Made by a program: the position numbers and the translations under genes
NCBI GenBank assembly: GCA_031002005.1
Contig: CM061920.1
Location: 47,904,610-47,968,609, forward strand
DNA: 64,000 nt
Direction of reading: 5' to 3'
Origin: Vandiemenella viatica
Lineage: Eukaryota > Arthropoda > Insecta > Orthoptera > Morabidae
Notes under the pieces: generated by a model
Seen by the model: the letters and a program-made list of their open reading frames with translations, nothing else
What the model was told of the DNA's origin: nothing
Databases searched by the model: none
Shown: piece by piece, positions 36,393-46,849 of the stretch
Layout: the number at the start of each line of letters is the position of its first letter
Position numbering within the stretch: position 1 is the stretch's first letter

Positions 36393-37519
36393 TTCTCTAT
36401 AAGTTCAATCATTGACCATGATTCTTGCAATAAAATGTTTGAACAAGGTTTGCACTTTATAACCATGCTCCCACATGCTTCCCACTGAGTCCTTAGTGGC
36501 AACCACACATAACAGTAGTAAGGAGACATTATTCATGAGCATATCAGTTACAGCAGTAGTCTGTGTGCAATATATTTAATAACTCAAATACATCTTAGAG
36601 AATAATCCTTAAGATGGTGGTGAATGATTTTAATAATCATTGAGGTAAATCAGGATTTGACTTGCTGGATGGAAAATTTATAAATGATGGGAACCAGAAT
36701 TGAGGTATAACGACATCTCGTCAATAGCAACAAATTAGTGCATGAGACTGTTAGAATCTTTTTTAAAGTGGTCCAAACATTGTTAAGAAATTTATTATGA
36801 ATCTTACACACTGTTCAACAAATACTGCACTCTTCTTCCACAAAGATTTCTAATATTTAATTCTTGTTTAAAATGTACCAGTCACATTCTTCTGATATGC
36901 TTAAACAAAGATTAAGTGTATTGGATCCACTATTCTAATAAATGTTGCTGTCGAGTGTAGATGATAAGAGTCAACGATAATGTCTGCACATGACATAATG
37001 CCATGTGGTAAGTTTAACACTGAGTAAGAATTATGAAGCATTTGTAGCAAGCTAGAATTTGATTGAATATGATCTTATATGTTTGTCTTGCAATTTACCA
37101 TAAGCCGTTGTAAACAGACTTTGTTTCATGGAAATAAATTATGTAAATACCAGTTAATACGTTTAAGGACAGAACTAAGCTAGAGAATTACTTAAGTGTT
37201 TGTCATTACAAGTAATCAGATGAGCTACAATGTTTAAAGGATGATTTACTACAGTTTAAAATGATTTATGTGGGTAATTTTGTGTTTAAATATTTTTAAT
37301 TTTCATTTCTGGCAATTTTTTAATGATTGTAAATGATTAGGTATTAATTTTGTTTGGTTTTAATATGTTTTTAATTGTTTAAGTTTGAGAAATATCAGTC
37401 GGAAGACTTTCTAATGATCAAGAACTTTTGATGGACCTAATATAAAGGGAGAGGCAGACACAGTTTTTACTTGGACAGTTTTTTCGACGAGTTTATGAAC
37501 ACAGTGTGTGGTAGTATAG
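36393..37519. other. AT-rich intron sequence
   Basis: A stretch near 36600-36700 (TGGTGAATGATTTTAATAATC) might be a scrap of a LINE endonuclease. Nothing else was recognised. Confidence 0.35.
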
Positions 37520-37795
37520 TCTTTTGATGAAGTGTCGAATGTGTGGTCACATCCCAACCCACCTTCATGTGGCGGGTTGGGATGTGACCACATCTTTCCC
37601 CCTGCCCTATGTCTCGCCTCTCACATGATTAAGACTCGTGTCGAAATATTGTGCAACTTGCTTATGTTTTTGTGTTTTTACGAGTTTTTCTTGCCCTCCT
37701 GCCTTCATATGAGGTATATGATAGGTATCTGTTTATTTTTCCCTATCGTATCTTATTTTCAGTGCCTCACGGCAGTTTCTTTGTTTTCGTTATCC
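37520..37795 (+). mobile_element. Penelope-like tail copy with hairpin
   Basis: It carries the tail family (CGAAATATTGTG, CCCTCCTGCCTTCAT, CCTATCGTATC, ACGGCAGTTTCTTTG, ending TTCGTTATCC). A near-perfect hairpin lies at 37541-37593: arms GTGTGGTCACATCCCAACCC and its complement, 19/20 paired. No flanking duplication was found, so the left side is probably truncated. Confidence 0.5.
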
Positions 37796-38344
37796 AGGAG
37801 TAGCTAAATTTACAGACGTAGTGTCAAATTTTTCTTGGAAGCCTGTACTGAAAAAATCCACACTGTGAGTCACCGAGCTACTGGTAGCAAACTTATCAGC
37901 AACTGATAAATTTTTTTCATTAAATATATCAACAAATGGAAAATTGGACTCTACTTAATTTTGTTTGATATAAATCTCTTTACAGACCTAATATTTTTTC
38001 CATTTTTCAATCTAGGACATTATAATAAAAGAAAAAGGGAAAAATAATCTACTTAGCAAAGACAATTTACCAAACAAAATTCAGCAGAATCCAATTTACC
38101 ACTTGCAGATTTATTTAATAAACATTTTTTATTTGTTACTGATAAGCTGGCTACCAATAATACAGGGACTTGCAGTCAACATTCATCTTTATTACATATT
38201 GATCAACATATTAAATATCATTTTAAGTTCCTTCTGTAGCCGCCACAACTCCATCTCTATTTTTACAGGAATTTTACATTCCTACTTCTGATAGTAAACC
38301 AACAACCAAATTGTTCGTTAGAATAACGAAGAACAAAATCCATT

Positions 38345-39401
38345 TGTAAGAACAGGAAGCTTATGCTTGGGGTGGAGCACAATCTTGAATCTTAACTCTG
38401 ACCGTGTGTAGCCTTGGATGTAACAGTTTTGGTTTAAATAGAATAATAAGGTCGCCACACAGATTTTAACCTAAAATCTATGAAAAGGTAAAGTTCAATA
38501 AATAATTCAATGTCATTTAAATAACTATATTCTTCAATTTCACAAAACCAAAACTGTATAGGCAATCAGATGACTTTTCCAAAGAAATGTTTTACAAGTT
38601 CGATTAACCGGTCAAGCCAGACCACACCCCAATAGTTCAAACTTTTAGTTGTAATAATTAAATGAAAGAGAATCACATGCTGCTCCCATCGTTACACAGT
38701 TTAGAAAAATCAAACAATCCTGAGGCTCCCTATTGCGGAAAATTACTTTAACGCGACATTATGTTCAACTTGACTAAAAGAAGAAGCATTATTCCCAAAA
38801 TAAAACTGTCACTGATGTGCTAGGTATAAAACTTTCCGGCCTACTGAGCTACAAGTTACCGCGTTCGCGGATCCTGGCAGACTGAGAGCGAACAACTGCA
38901 CGCACGAGTCTATATCAAATAGCACTTCTCGAAGATTCCTAGCAGCTGTTCTCACCCTCTTTCATAGGGGTGGCTGACGGGAAACTCGTCAGATATGAAA
39001 ACGCATGTCTGAAGTCCTTACATTGTCTAATCTGATCTTGACAATAAAAATAGTTCTATCTTTCTGAAATTTTAAAACTCATTAGCTCTTTAAGTAAATG
39101 TTAACTTTGGTTATTAAACAAAATATCCTAACTTTAATCGTTTAGCCGAAAACAAAAATAATTTAGATATGAACTTTCCCACTCCAGGCGAATGCCGAAG
39201 AATGTTGAAATTGAAAATATTATCTTGAAAGCTATAAAAACCTGCATCCTATCTCAAAAATTATAAAACTGCTTTCTAACTTGAATAAACATAAAAAAAT
39301 GACTATAAAAATGAAATGTACTAATATTCTGTCCAACCTAACTCGTGGTTCTAAGAACAAAATTTTGTCATGCAGTTACAAAATTTAACAGATATCTTAC
39401 A
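38345..39401 (-). mobile_element. Solo LTR, copy 4 (1057 bp, reverse)
   Basis: TGTAAG...CTTACA ends and CATT on both sides (38341-38344 and 39402-39405). It shares the GGTCGCCAC block and terminal regions with copy 2. No internal genes are present. Confidence 0.82.
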
Positions 39402-39691
39402 CATTACATTCTACCATGTGAAATTCCTGTTCTCTCCTCTACCTCTCTTCATCAAATATTTGTTACATTGAGAGCTTTATCTCCTCTCTCATAAAAATAC
39501 CTCTCACACATAAAGTTATATTCTGATACACAATAGTGGTTTTAATCTCTCTCTTCTTAAACTTTTTTTGGGATCACTTTGTGCTATAATTGTTTCATAT
39601 GGTTCCATAATTAGCTAATAGCGAACTACGGGAACAACTATCTGTGGTAGCTCAGATCCAGAATGTTGCACTCTGACTTAAATGATGTTGT

Positions 39692-39779
39692 ACGATCGTA
39701 ATTTTTCACAGCGTTGTAAGCGTGTTAAGATGTCACATTTGTGACATCTTAACATGGCTGGAAGCCCGAGAGAAATATA
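39692..39779 (-). mobile_element. 88-bp Penelope-like hairpin with 14-bp target duplication
   Basis: Flanked by identical TTAAATGATGTTGT (39678-39691 and 39780-39793). It contains a perfect palindrome at 39723-39754 with 14-bp arms (TGTTAAGATGTCAC) and a 4-base loop. On the minus strand TTTCTCTCGGGCTTCCAGCC resembles the end of the 29.9-kb Penelope-like element (TTTCTCGGGAGTCCAGC). Confidence 0.6.
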
Positions 39780-39923
39780 TTAAATGATGTTGTTGGCTTG
39801 GTTGATTTTAAATACTTCGGACAAAAATAAAGTTCTTAACAGTTTCTCTCTCTGAGAATGGAATAATAATAATAAAATGGGAAAGTAATAATTACAACAA
39901 AAATAAAAGAACTATTGTTTTAC

Positions 39924-40029
39924 CTCACCACATGGCGGGCACTCTTTTGGCTCACATTCAGACAGGCCATTTAATTTACAAATACAGCTTTCACAGTTCC
40001 TTGTCTCATAAACTGACCCAACTTGATAT
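39924..40029 (-). CDS. Exon: VWC-like cysteine-rich segment
   Basis: This 106-bp exon carries one base plus 35 codons (phase 2 in, phase 0 out). Acceptor is attttcacag and donor gtaaaa. It encodes YQVGSVYETRNCESCIC, then KLNGLSECEPKECPPCGE. The C-x2-C-x-C...C..KEC..C pattern matches the front half of a VWC-type module, as found after TIL modules in hemocytin-like proteins. It joins in frame to the LDLa exon across the largest intron in the window (20112-39923), which holds three solo LTRs, a Helitron-like element, a piggyBac relic and a Penelope-split LINE. Confidence 0.86.
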
Positions 40030-40286
40030 CTGTGAAAATAAGATATAGGCAGAAATAATTTCAAGTTGATGATTTAAAAAAAAAAAAAAAAAAAAAAATC
40101 CATGAATGGCAAAAGCAGATTTTAAGTGGAATTTATTGCTCCAAGTATATATGATAATCATAATAAGAAAGGGATAAATAGATAACTAGAGAAACTGGCA
40201 CTGTAATATTTGCTTCTTTGGAATTAAATTTTAATACAATCTTTACTTGTAAAAAACTGCCAATCATAATATTGATCAGTACTTAC

Positions 40287-40455
40287 CTCACATGCTCAAC
40301 AAAGCAAGGGCAGCTAGTTCTGTTGACACAGGTTTGTCCATCCCAGACAGTATTGTCACGTCGACAGACACAAGCTGCTTCATCATTGAGCAGGGCAGGT
40401 GGCAGTCCCGGACATGGAGGACACCGTGGTGGAGGAGGCAGTGGAGGCAGTGTTG
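40287..40455 (-). CDS. Exon: proline-rich linker and TIL-like cysteine-rich segment
   Basis: This 169-bp exon carries two bases, 55 codons and two bases (phase 1 in, phase 2 out). Acceptor is attcctttag and donor gtaagt. The translation starts with a proline-rich stretch (TLPPLPPPPRCPPCPG), then CVCRRDNTVWDGQTCV and SCPCF. The spacing C-x-C...WDG..C....CPC is typical of trypsin-inhibitor-like (TIL) modules that accompany VWD domains in von Willebrand-type proteins. Only 257 bp of intron separate it from the next exon, the one short intron of this gene. Confidence 0.86.
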
Positions 40456-40605
40456 CTAAAGGAATAGCATTGGAAAAATAGGAAAAGGTAGATAATTTTC
40501 AGTACCTGTTGCTAGTATATTAATGGTATTATATTTCCATATTATTTCCACCTAAGCAAACAAAAGTTTACAGATACAACATTTAAATTATTAAGACCTA
40601 TTTTT

Positions 40606-40860
40606 CATGGATAATAGAAACAAATAAACTGCTGTTAGGGATTTAAAATAAAATGAGGTAGGGAAAAAATAACCAATTACTTACCAAAGATCAAAGCAGG
40701 AGGGCGAGATTAATAATTAAAAGAAATACTTCACGATGTTTCGGTAAACAACATCAATCGTGAAGAAGGCAAGATAAATAGCAGGGGTAAAGATGTGGCC
40801 ATACCCCCACCCGCCGCATGAATAAAATAAAAGTTCAAACACATGCAGGGATGGTGTTTC
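40606..40860 (-). mobile_element. Penelope-like tail copy, reverse
   Basis: Begins ggataatagaaacaaataaac and carries the shared blocks gaggtagggaaaaaat, cttaccaaagatcaaagcag and cacgatgtttcggt. It ends in sequence similar to the 37.5-kb hairpin (gatgtggccatacccccacc). No flanking duplication was found. Confidence 0.5.
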
Positions 40861-41439
40861 AACCGGTGTTGGGAAAGGGGGGGGGGAGGAGAATGTTGAC
40901 CAATAACAAATGTTAATGATCAGTCAAGGTAAAATGAAATTTGTTAGGAAAAAAAAACAATAACAAATGTATAATCTGATTTGTTATAGCTTCAAATTAA
41001 TAAAACTAGTAAGATATAAACATATATCAAAAATATTTAAAAATGTTGAAAAATTCCAACAGCATCATGTGCCAGATGAAAGAAGGTTAAGGAATATAAA
41101 AATGCATAAATAAGCAAAGTTACAGTGATATAACAACAGTATAGGACTAATAAGGAATTAACAATCACTTTGATAAAAGCTTTGAACCTTAAAGCATCTT
41201 ACAAATAGTTTATTTAACACTTCAAAAATGTAACAAAAGGAGCTATTTCTGAGTTCTAAAATTATAAAATATAAAATTATGAATAAGTCTGAAAGGTTAA
41301 AAATAAGATAGTAAGAGATGAGAACAGATAGGATTCACTTTTATTTTAACACAAAGTTAAAGATGTTAAAAGTTATTAAAAACTAACTGGTACCCATGAC
41401 TTCGTTTGTGTTTGTAAGGAATTTTGATTGATAGCTACC

Positions 41440-42640
41440 AACATGCAACCACCTTGTGCACAATGGGAGACTCGACACTAATACCACACACAAATGCGAG
41501 TGATCTGTGCTGGGTATTTATGTCTGCAAAGTTAAATATAGGGACACACATGTCTTTTGTTGAAATATGAAAATACCCTTGGTCAGCCAATATCAACCTC
41601 ACAGCTACCAAAATGCAACCACCACAGTGCACAATGGGAGATGTGAGGCTAATACTACACACAAACACCAGTGATCTGTGCTTGGTAGTTGAGGCTGGAA
41701 AGTGGAATATAGGGACACACATATATATCATCAAAATATGAAAAGGCCCTTTGCCGATGGGAGACTTGAGACTACTACTACACACAAACACCAGTGGACT
41801 GCACTAGGTACTTTTGACTACAGAGAGAGATATAGGGATACACATGTTCTTGGTGAAAATATGAAATTGCCCTCTGTTGACCAATTTCAACCACCATATT
41901 TTTCGCACCCCCACAGCTACCGATGTGCAACCACCTTGCTGCATGTTGGGAGACTTGAGGCTACTACCAAACACAAACACCAGTGGACTGCGCTAGGTAG
42001 TTTTGATGCAGAGTGAAATATAGGGACACACATGTCTATTTTGATATCAGATCGACCACTTTAAACCGCCGTATCTACCACACCCCCAAAGTTACCAATA
42101 TGCGATCACCAAAGAGCACGATGGAAGACACCAGACTACTAAGGCACTCAAACGTCAGTGGTCTGTGCATGGTAGTTCTGGCTGCAAGGTAAAATACAGG
42201 GGCACATACATCTTTGGTTGAAATATAAAACCGAGCGTGGTGGTGTAACGGATAGCGTTCTGGCCTCGCATTCGGGAGGACGGCGGTTCGAATCCCCGTC
42301 CGGGCATCCAGATTTGGGTTTTCCATGGTTTCCCAAATCACTCCAGGCAAATGCTGGGATGCTTCCTTTAAAAGGCCATGGCTGAATTCCTTCCCATTCC
42401 TTGCCCCCATCCTTTCCCATCTCTAAAGACCTAGCTGTTGAGAGACGTAAAACAGTTAAAAAAAATAATTGAAATATAAAAGTGCTCCCGGTCACCACTT
42501 TCACCCATCATATCTCCAAATTCCCATGCCTACTGACATGTAAGAACCATTGTGTATGATTGAAAACTCCATGCTACTACCACACACAAACATCAGTGAT
42601 TTGTGCTAGGTAATGATGGCTGCAAAGTGAAATATGAGAG
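41440..42640. repeat. Tandem array of about six 120-190 bp units, split by a SINE
   Basis: Each unit contains versions of GCTACCAACATGCAACCACC, AATGGGAGACT, CACACAAACACCAGTG and ATATAGGGACACACATG. Start points of the last motif are near 41541, 41712, 41834, 42022 and 42199, then 42632 after the SINE. One unit is shortened by about 60 bp. Short ORFs in both directions are by-products of the repeat. Confidence 0.8.
42231..42468 (+). mobile_element. tRNA-headed SINE, full-length reference copy (238 bp)
   Basis: Flanked by identical TTGAAATATAAAA (42218-42230 and 42469-42481). The head has an A box (TGGTGTAACGG) and a perfect B box (GGTTCGAATCC). The body has GGGTTTTCCATGGTTTCCC and AAATCACTCCAGGCAAATGC, and the 3' part ends with an A-rich tail. 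It inserted in one unit of the tandem array. This copy defines the family ends used for the others. Confidence 0.9.
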
Positions 42641-43318
42641 CTGTCTTGACATAGCATAATAAAATCAGTACAGAATAAAAAAATAAAAAATAAAATAAAA
42701 TAAGGAAATTCATGTGATGATAACAAGGGCAAAAACAAGTTTAACTGATATTTAGAGATGAAAAATTTGCCCACTTCAATTAATATTTCATTTGACATAA
42801 AAGAATAGTGGCAATTTTGAGTTATGAAGGCAAAAAATAAATTTATAAGTCGTAAACAATTCAACATACAAATGTAAATTGTTTGTTTTATAATTATGAT
42901 ATTTGAGGAATATAGGAGCATAATCCATGAAACAGCAGGAATAAAAGAAAATCATTGAAATGGAATTGTGCAAAGCATAAATCAGCATTACAAGTACATT
43001 TCAAAATTAATGACTAAAAAATCAGTCATAAAATTCTTGATATGTGCATACTTTAAGGTCCAATTGTGGTGAAACAAAAAGGTATTTCATAGAAAGTGTT
43101 AAGGAAGAAAATGTTACTAAAATTAATCTTTATACATGGGAAATTTTTAGAGAGATCATATGGAGTTCAGGTTTTGGATGGATACTTGTGTGATGCCATG
43201 GCCATGACGACAAATAAAGACAAAATGACTGTAGCAAAAATTAAATAAACACTCTCTTGTAGAATCTGAAATTATTAAAATACATAAAATGATTTAAAGT
43301 ATAAGTTACTAAAATTTG
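42641..43318. other. AT-rich intron sequence
   Basis: No gene or repeat recognised apart from short AAAAT runs near 42675-42700. Confidence 0.4.
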
Positions 43319-43324
43319 TAAGAA

Positions 43325-43619
43325 AAGAAAGGGAAATTAACCCACCACATACCAAAGTGGATGGATGCGATGAGAGGGAACACTTATGCTGACAAACAAC
43401 TACACAATATTTCGGCATCTGCCTTGTTCACAAATAGAAAAATGGGCCCGTTTTTCTATTTGTGAACAAGGCAGATGCCGAAATATTGTGTAGTTGTTTG
43501 TCAGCATAAGTGTTCCCTCTCATCGCATCCATCCACTTTGGTATGTGGTGGGTTAATTTCCCTTTCTTTTCTTATTTATATCGTCTAGAAGCCGCTTCCA
43601 TTTTCCTTAGTTTCATCAT
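43325..43619. mobile_element. Near-perfect palindromic insertion with 15-bp target duplication
   Basis: TAAAATTTGTAAGAA stands at 43310-43324 and 43620-43634. The palindrome runs 43319-43574 about a GGGCCC centre (43446/43447), with one mismatched pair in about 128-bp arms. Each arm contains CACAATATTTCGGC and ATACCAAAGTGGATGG, homologous to the Penelope-like tail family. The right side continues 45 bp beyond the palindrome to a TTTCATCA end like other family ends. Short ORFs inside are mirror images and not genes. Confidence 0.75.
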
Positions 43620-43689
43620 TAAAATTTGTAAGAATAAGACATCTGTTAAAATTAATGAATATAAAATACAAAAACAGCTTTGGACTAGG

Positions 43690-44935
43690 ATTAGGTCAAG
43701 TATATATATATATACATTAGGATAGGATAAAAAACCACCTCTTACCAAAGAAGGGGATTCCTGCGGTGTTGGTACACGAAAAAAACAAGAACACACAAAG
43801 AATAGAATTTTCGAGCATGGCTCTTCCTCAGTAGAAGTGAGATGGCTGCACGCAAGCGGCCGGCAGCCAACAAATTGCACTTTAACATAGCCAAACACTG
43901 CTTTAAACATCCTTTCGCATGTGTTTGTAACTGAGAGTCAGCAATCATGGCACCCATCTTACACACAACTTATTCATATACAATTTTTCATGCAGGATGT
44001 TATGCACTCATTCTGTCATCATGCCTAAAGCCTCAGCAAACTCAAACACCTCCACCCAGTTTTCTTCCATAACTATACTATGGATTTAATACACACTATC
44101 CAGCATGGAAACCTCAACTGGGCATATGGAGCACACTGCATTTCCAGTAGCTGGCTTGACCATGTTAAAATTCATTTATCTAGAAATATACAGTCTTCAA
44201 TGTAGGAGTAGAGTCCCCAGAAACATCATCTAACTTTGCTTTAATGTGCATTGCTGTCCACTTCTTTAAATAATAGATTTATCACTGCATGGAATTCGTT
44301 TTTGTCCAGCCTTGTGACAGTTGCTAAACCTCTCACTTCAAAGAATTACCACATGTGACTAAAGGTTCACTACCGGCTAAAATTTGGCTAGGTGGGGTTT
44401 AAAGAATGGAACTTTCCAGTCATCACATAACCAAATCGATTGTTGCATCATCTCCTAGAAATTTACCAAAATTATCAAAAGACCCTTGTATATATAGGGT
44501 AAGTTGTGGGTACATAAGAGCCCCAATGACAAAGTTGGTAGCCTACTGGCTGATCTTGTCAATTTGGAATCACTGCACTGCTCTCAATCTAGCATTCTTG
44601 GTGTGAAAATCTGTCATGCTGCTTCTGCTGAAGTTCATAAATAATGGGACATCCAGGCTCTGCTCAGGAATAGACTGCCATTTCTGTTTATGTTGTTGTT
44701 GCTCGACCTTACCTCCAACTATTCATTTATTACTGACCCCAGATATCGTAAGTTCTGGCCTAAACTTTAGTTCTGTAGAAGTTTATTCTGTGGCAGTTTT
44801 CAATAGCGTGATCAACAAATATAGAATTTTCAATCCATAGCAAGTGCAAGTAGTTGCTTGGGCCACACTCATTTATGATTCTGATAGATTGGCCGATGTA
44901 TATTTTTCCACCATTCCGTGGGATCAAATAAACTC
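43690..44935 (-). pseudogene. Penelope-like element relic: GIY-YIG domain and 3' tail
   Basis: From 44935 down, the minus strand encodes PRNGGKIYIGQSIRIINEC, IENSIFVDHAIENCHRINFY and, after a frameshift, NRNGSLFLSRAW: the GIY-YIG (IYIGQ) and following blocks of a Penelope endonuclease. About 0.7 kb of decayed 3' sequence follows. At 43808-43831 the minus strand reads CTGAGGAA, stem GAGC/GCTC, GAAAA, a degraded hammerhead-like core. It is followed by the tail GGTAAGAGG..TATCCTATCC. This arrangement places the tail family downstream of a Penelope endonuclease. Confidence 0.65.
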
Positions 44936-45119
44936 AAGGTATTCAGAGGCGAGCATTACATTGTAAACGATATTTGATAAATGATATTTTAGAAAACATT
45001 TTATAGTGTAATAAGTCATATTTTATAAAAGATTTCTTTTATAAAATTTCCTTTATAAAATGTAATAAATTGGCATTACATTTTATAAAAGATTTCATTA
45101 TCCTTCAAACATAAACACA

Positions 45120-46730
45120 AAAAAATGCTGCAATTGAAGTTGCCAAACTTGGTTAGGACTGACGAATCCACAGAAATCTTTATTTCTGAGTATGAGCAGA
45201 AGGAAAAGAAACATGTTGGCTATGAGAATAGGAATAAAAAGGCAAAGATTGTGAAGTTAATTAGTTCTATGAAAGAAGGCTGTACAAAGAAGACGTGAAA
45301 ATGGATTAAGACGTTGGTATTTGGAAGGTTTCTGGAATAATAGCAGACAGAACATGGAGTATTTTAGACAGTCATTTAATAGTATTTCTCAAAAATTTCA
45401 GGGACATACATTGATCATGGGAAGTGATTTTAATATGCCCTTGGTTAACGGGAGCACATGTTTGTATATATGTTAATAACTGAAACGTTCCTAGAAACAT
45501 TTTCGGAAAATTCTCTTGAACAGATGGTCAAAGAGTCAACGTGGAGCAACAAAGATTCCTCATTCATTTTGGATCTTTTTCTGACAAGCAATCTGGATAT
45601 TGAAGATACGGTTTGTATAGAAGATGGTATAAGTGATCACAAGGCGGTTGTGGTAACCTTAAAATCTAGTCTGAATTTGAAGCATGACAAAGACAAACTC
45701 GTATATTGTTTTGATATAATTAACAATGCCTGCATGCCTGATTACTTGGTGAAAAATTTTGAAATGTACACACTAAATACAAATGTTTAGGAACATTGGT
45801 TTAATTTAAAAGAAATAAAATGGACCTGCTTAAATAAATTTGTTCCTAAGAAGTTTATTAAGGTTAGTAAGAACTTCCCATGGTTCAATAGGGAAGTGAA
45901 ACATTTGCTCACGACAGAAAACTCGGCCGAGATTCCAATGTCTAACAATCTTACCAACAAAATTATGAATGATCTTGTTCTTGATGTCAAGGGAATAACT
46001 AAACTGCTTATGAATGTAAAAATCAATAAGGCTCCTGAACCAGACGGTATTCCTACAAGATTCTACTCTAGGTATGAAAAGGAAATTGCGCCATATTTGA
46101 TGGCATTATATACCGCCTCCTTGGATCAAGGAAAAATACAAGCCGAATGGATAGATTCCACTAAATATCTAGGGGTAACAATTCATAATAAATTGTCGTG
46201 GAATGAGCATATCGAGACTGTAATTGGGAAAGCAAATCTTATGCTCCGATTTCTAGGTTGTAATTTAAAACAATGCACTCTGGAAGATAACTCAATTGCA
46301 TACAAGTCACTAGTGCATCCTCATTTAGAATATTGTTGTTCTGTATGGGGTACCCATCAAAAGGGACTAATGGAGGCATCAGAGAAGGTCCAAAGAAGAG
46401 CCGGCCGATTCGTGACAGCTATATTTAGTTGGAGGGGAAGGGTAAGTGCAATGCTGAAGGAGTTAGGTTGGGAAGACCTGGAACACCGAAGGCATTGCTC
46501 TTGACAGAGACAAATTGAAAAATTCTCGACTGACGTATTTTGGAATTACAGCAAACAAATATTGCTACCAGCAACATTCATATCTCGGAACGGCCACGAA
46601 AATAAGATAAGAGAAATCAGGGCCTGAACGGATTCATTTCTGCTCTCATTTTTTCCACGAGTGACTAGGGAATGGAATAGAAAGGATTTACCGGGTGAGT
46701 AAACTTAAAATCTGACAGGAGTAGCTTTTG
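45120..46730 (+). pseudogene. CR1/Jockey-type LINE with in-frame deletion of the RT core
   Basis: The endonuclease end reads LIMGSDFNMPLVNGST (about 45415), then DLFLTSNLDIEDTV and GISDHKAVVVTLKS (45570-45670). Positions 45896-46504 form a 202-codon open frame: it begins in the linker, contains KINKAPEPDGIPTRFYSRY (reverse transcriptase block 1), then jumps at about 46148 from QGKIQAEW straight to STKYLGVTIHNKLSW, the region after the catalytic site. The tail SLVHPHLEYCCSVW is intact. The polymerase catalytic FADD block is therefore absent while the frame stays open. Confidence 0.7.
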
Positions 46731-46737
46731 ATAAAGC

Positions 46738-46805
46738 ACTCCGGCCATCCTGATCTGGGTTTTCCATGGTTTTCCCGGATCACTCCAGGTGAATGCTGGG
46801 ATGGT
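46738..46805 (+). mobile_element. SINE body fragment
   Basis: Matches the body of the SINE family (GGGTTTTCCATGGTTTTCCC, ATCACTCCAGGTGAATGCTG) without the tRNA-like head or tail. Confidence 0.7.
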
Positions 46806-46849
46806 CAAACATGGCCTGATAGATGATAAAGCTAAAGAAATAAGTCATG

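Noticed and set aside
39723..39754. Bacterial-type terminator hairpin
   Set aside because: The perfect hairpin lacks a U-run and belongs to an 88-bp insertion with a 14-bp target duplication.
42231..42305. tRNA gene call at the SINE head
   Set aside because: A and B boxes are present, but the acceptor stem does not close and the sequence is the 5' end of a repeated SINE with target duplications.
42075..42504. Two overlapping 111- and 118-codon minus frames; similar frames at 20339-20536, 61433-61663 and 63635-63817
   Set aside because: All are reading frames through copies of the same SINE or the tandem array.
41435..42640. CRISPR-like array
   Set aside because: Repeat units are 120-190 bp, diverged and without unique spacers of constant length, in eukaryotic intron sequence.
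43510..43966. Several overlapping frames on both strands
   Set aside because: They arise from the palindrome and the Penelope-like tail; no domain is visible.
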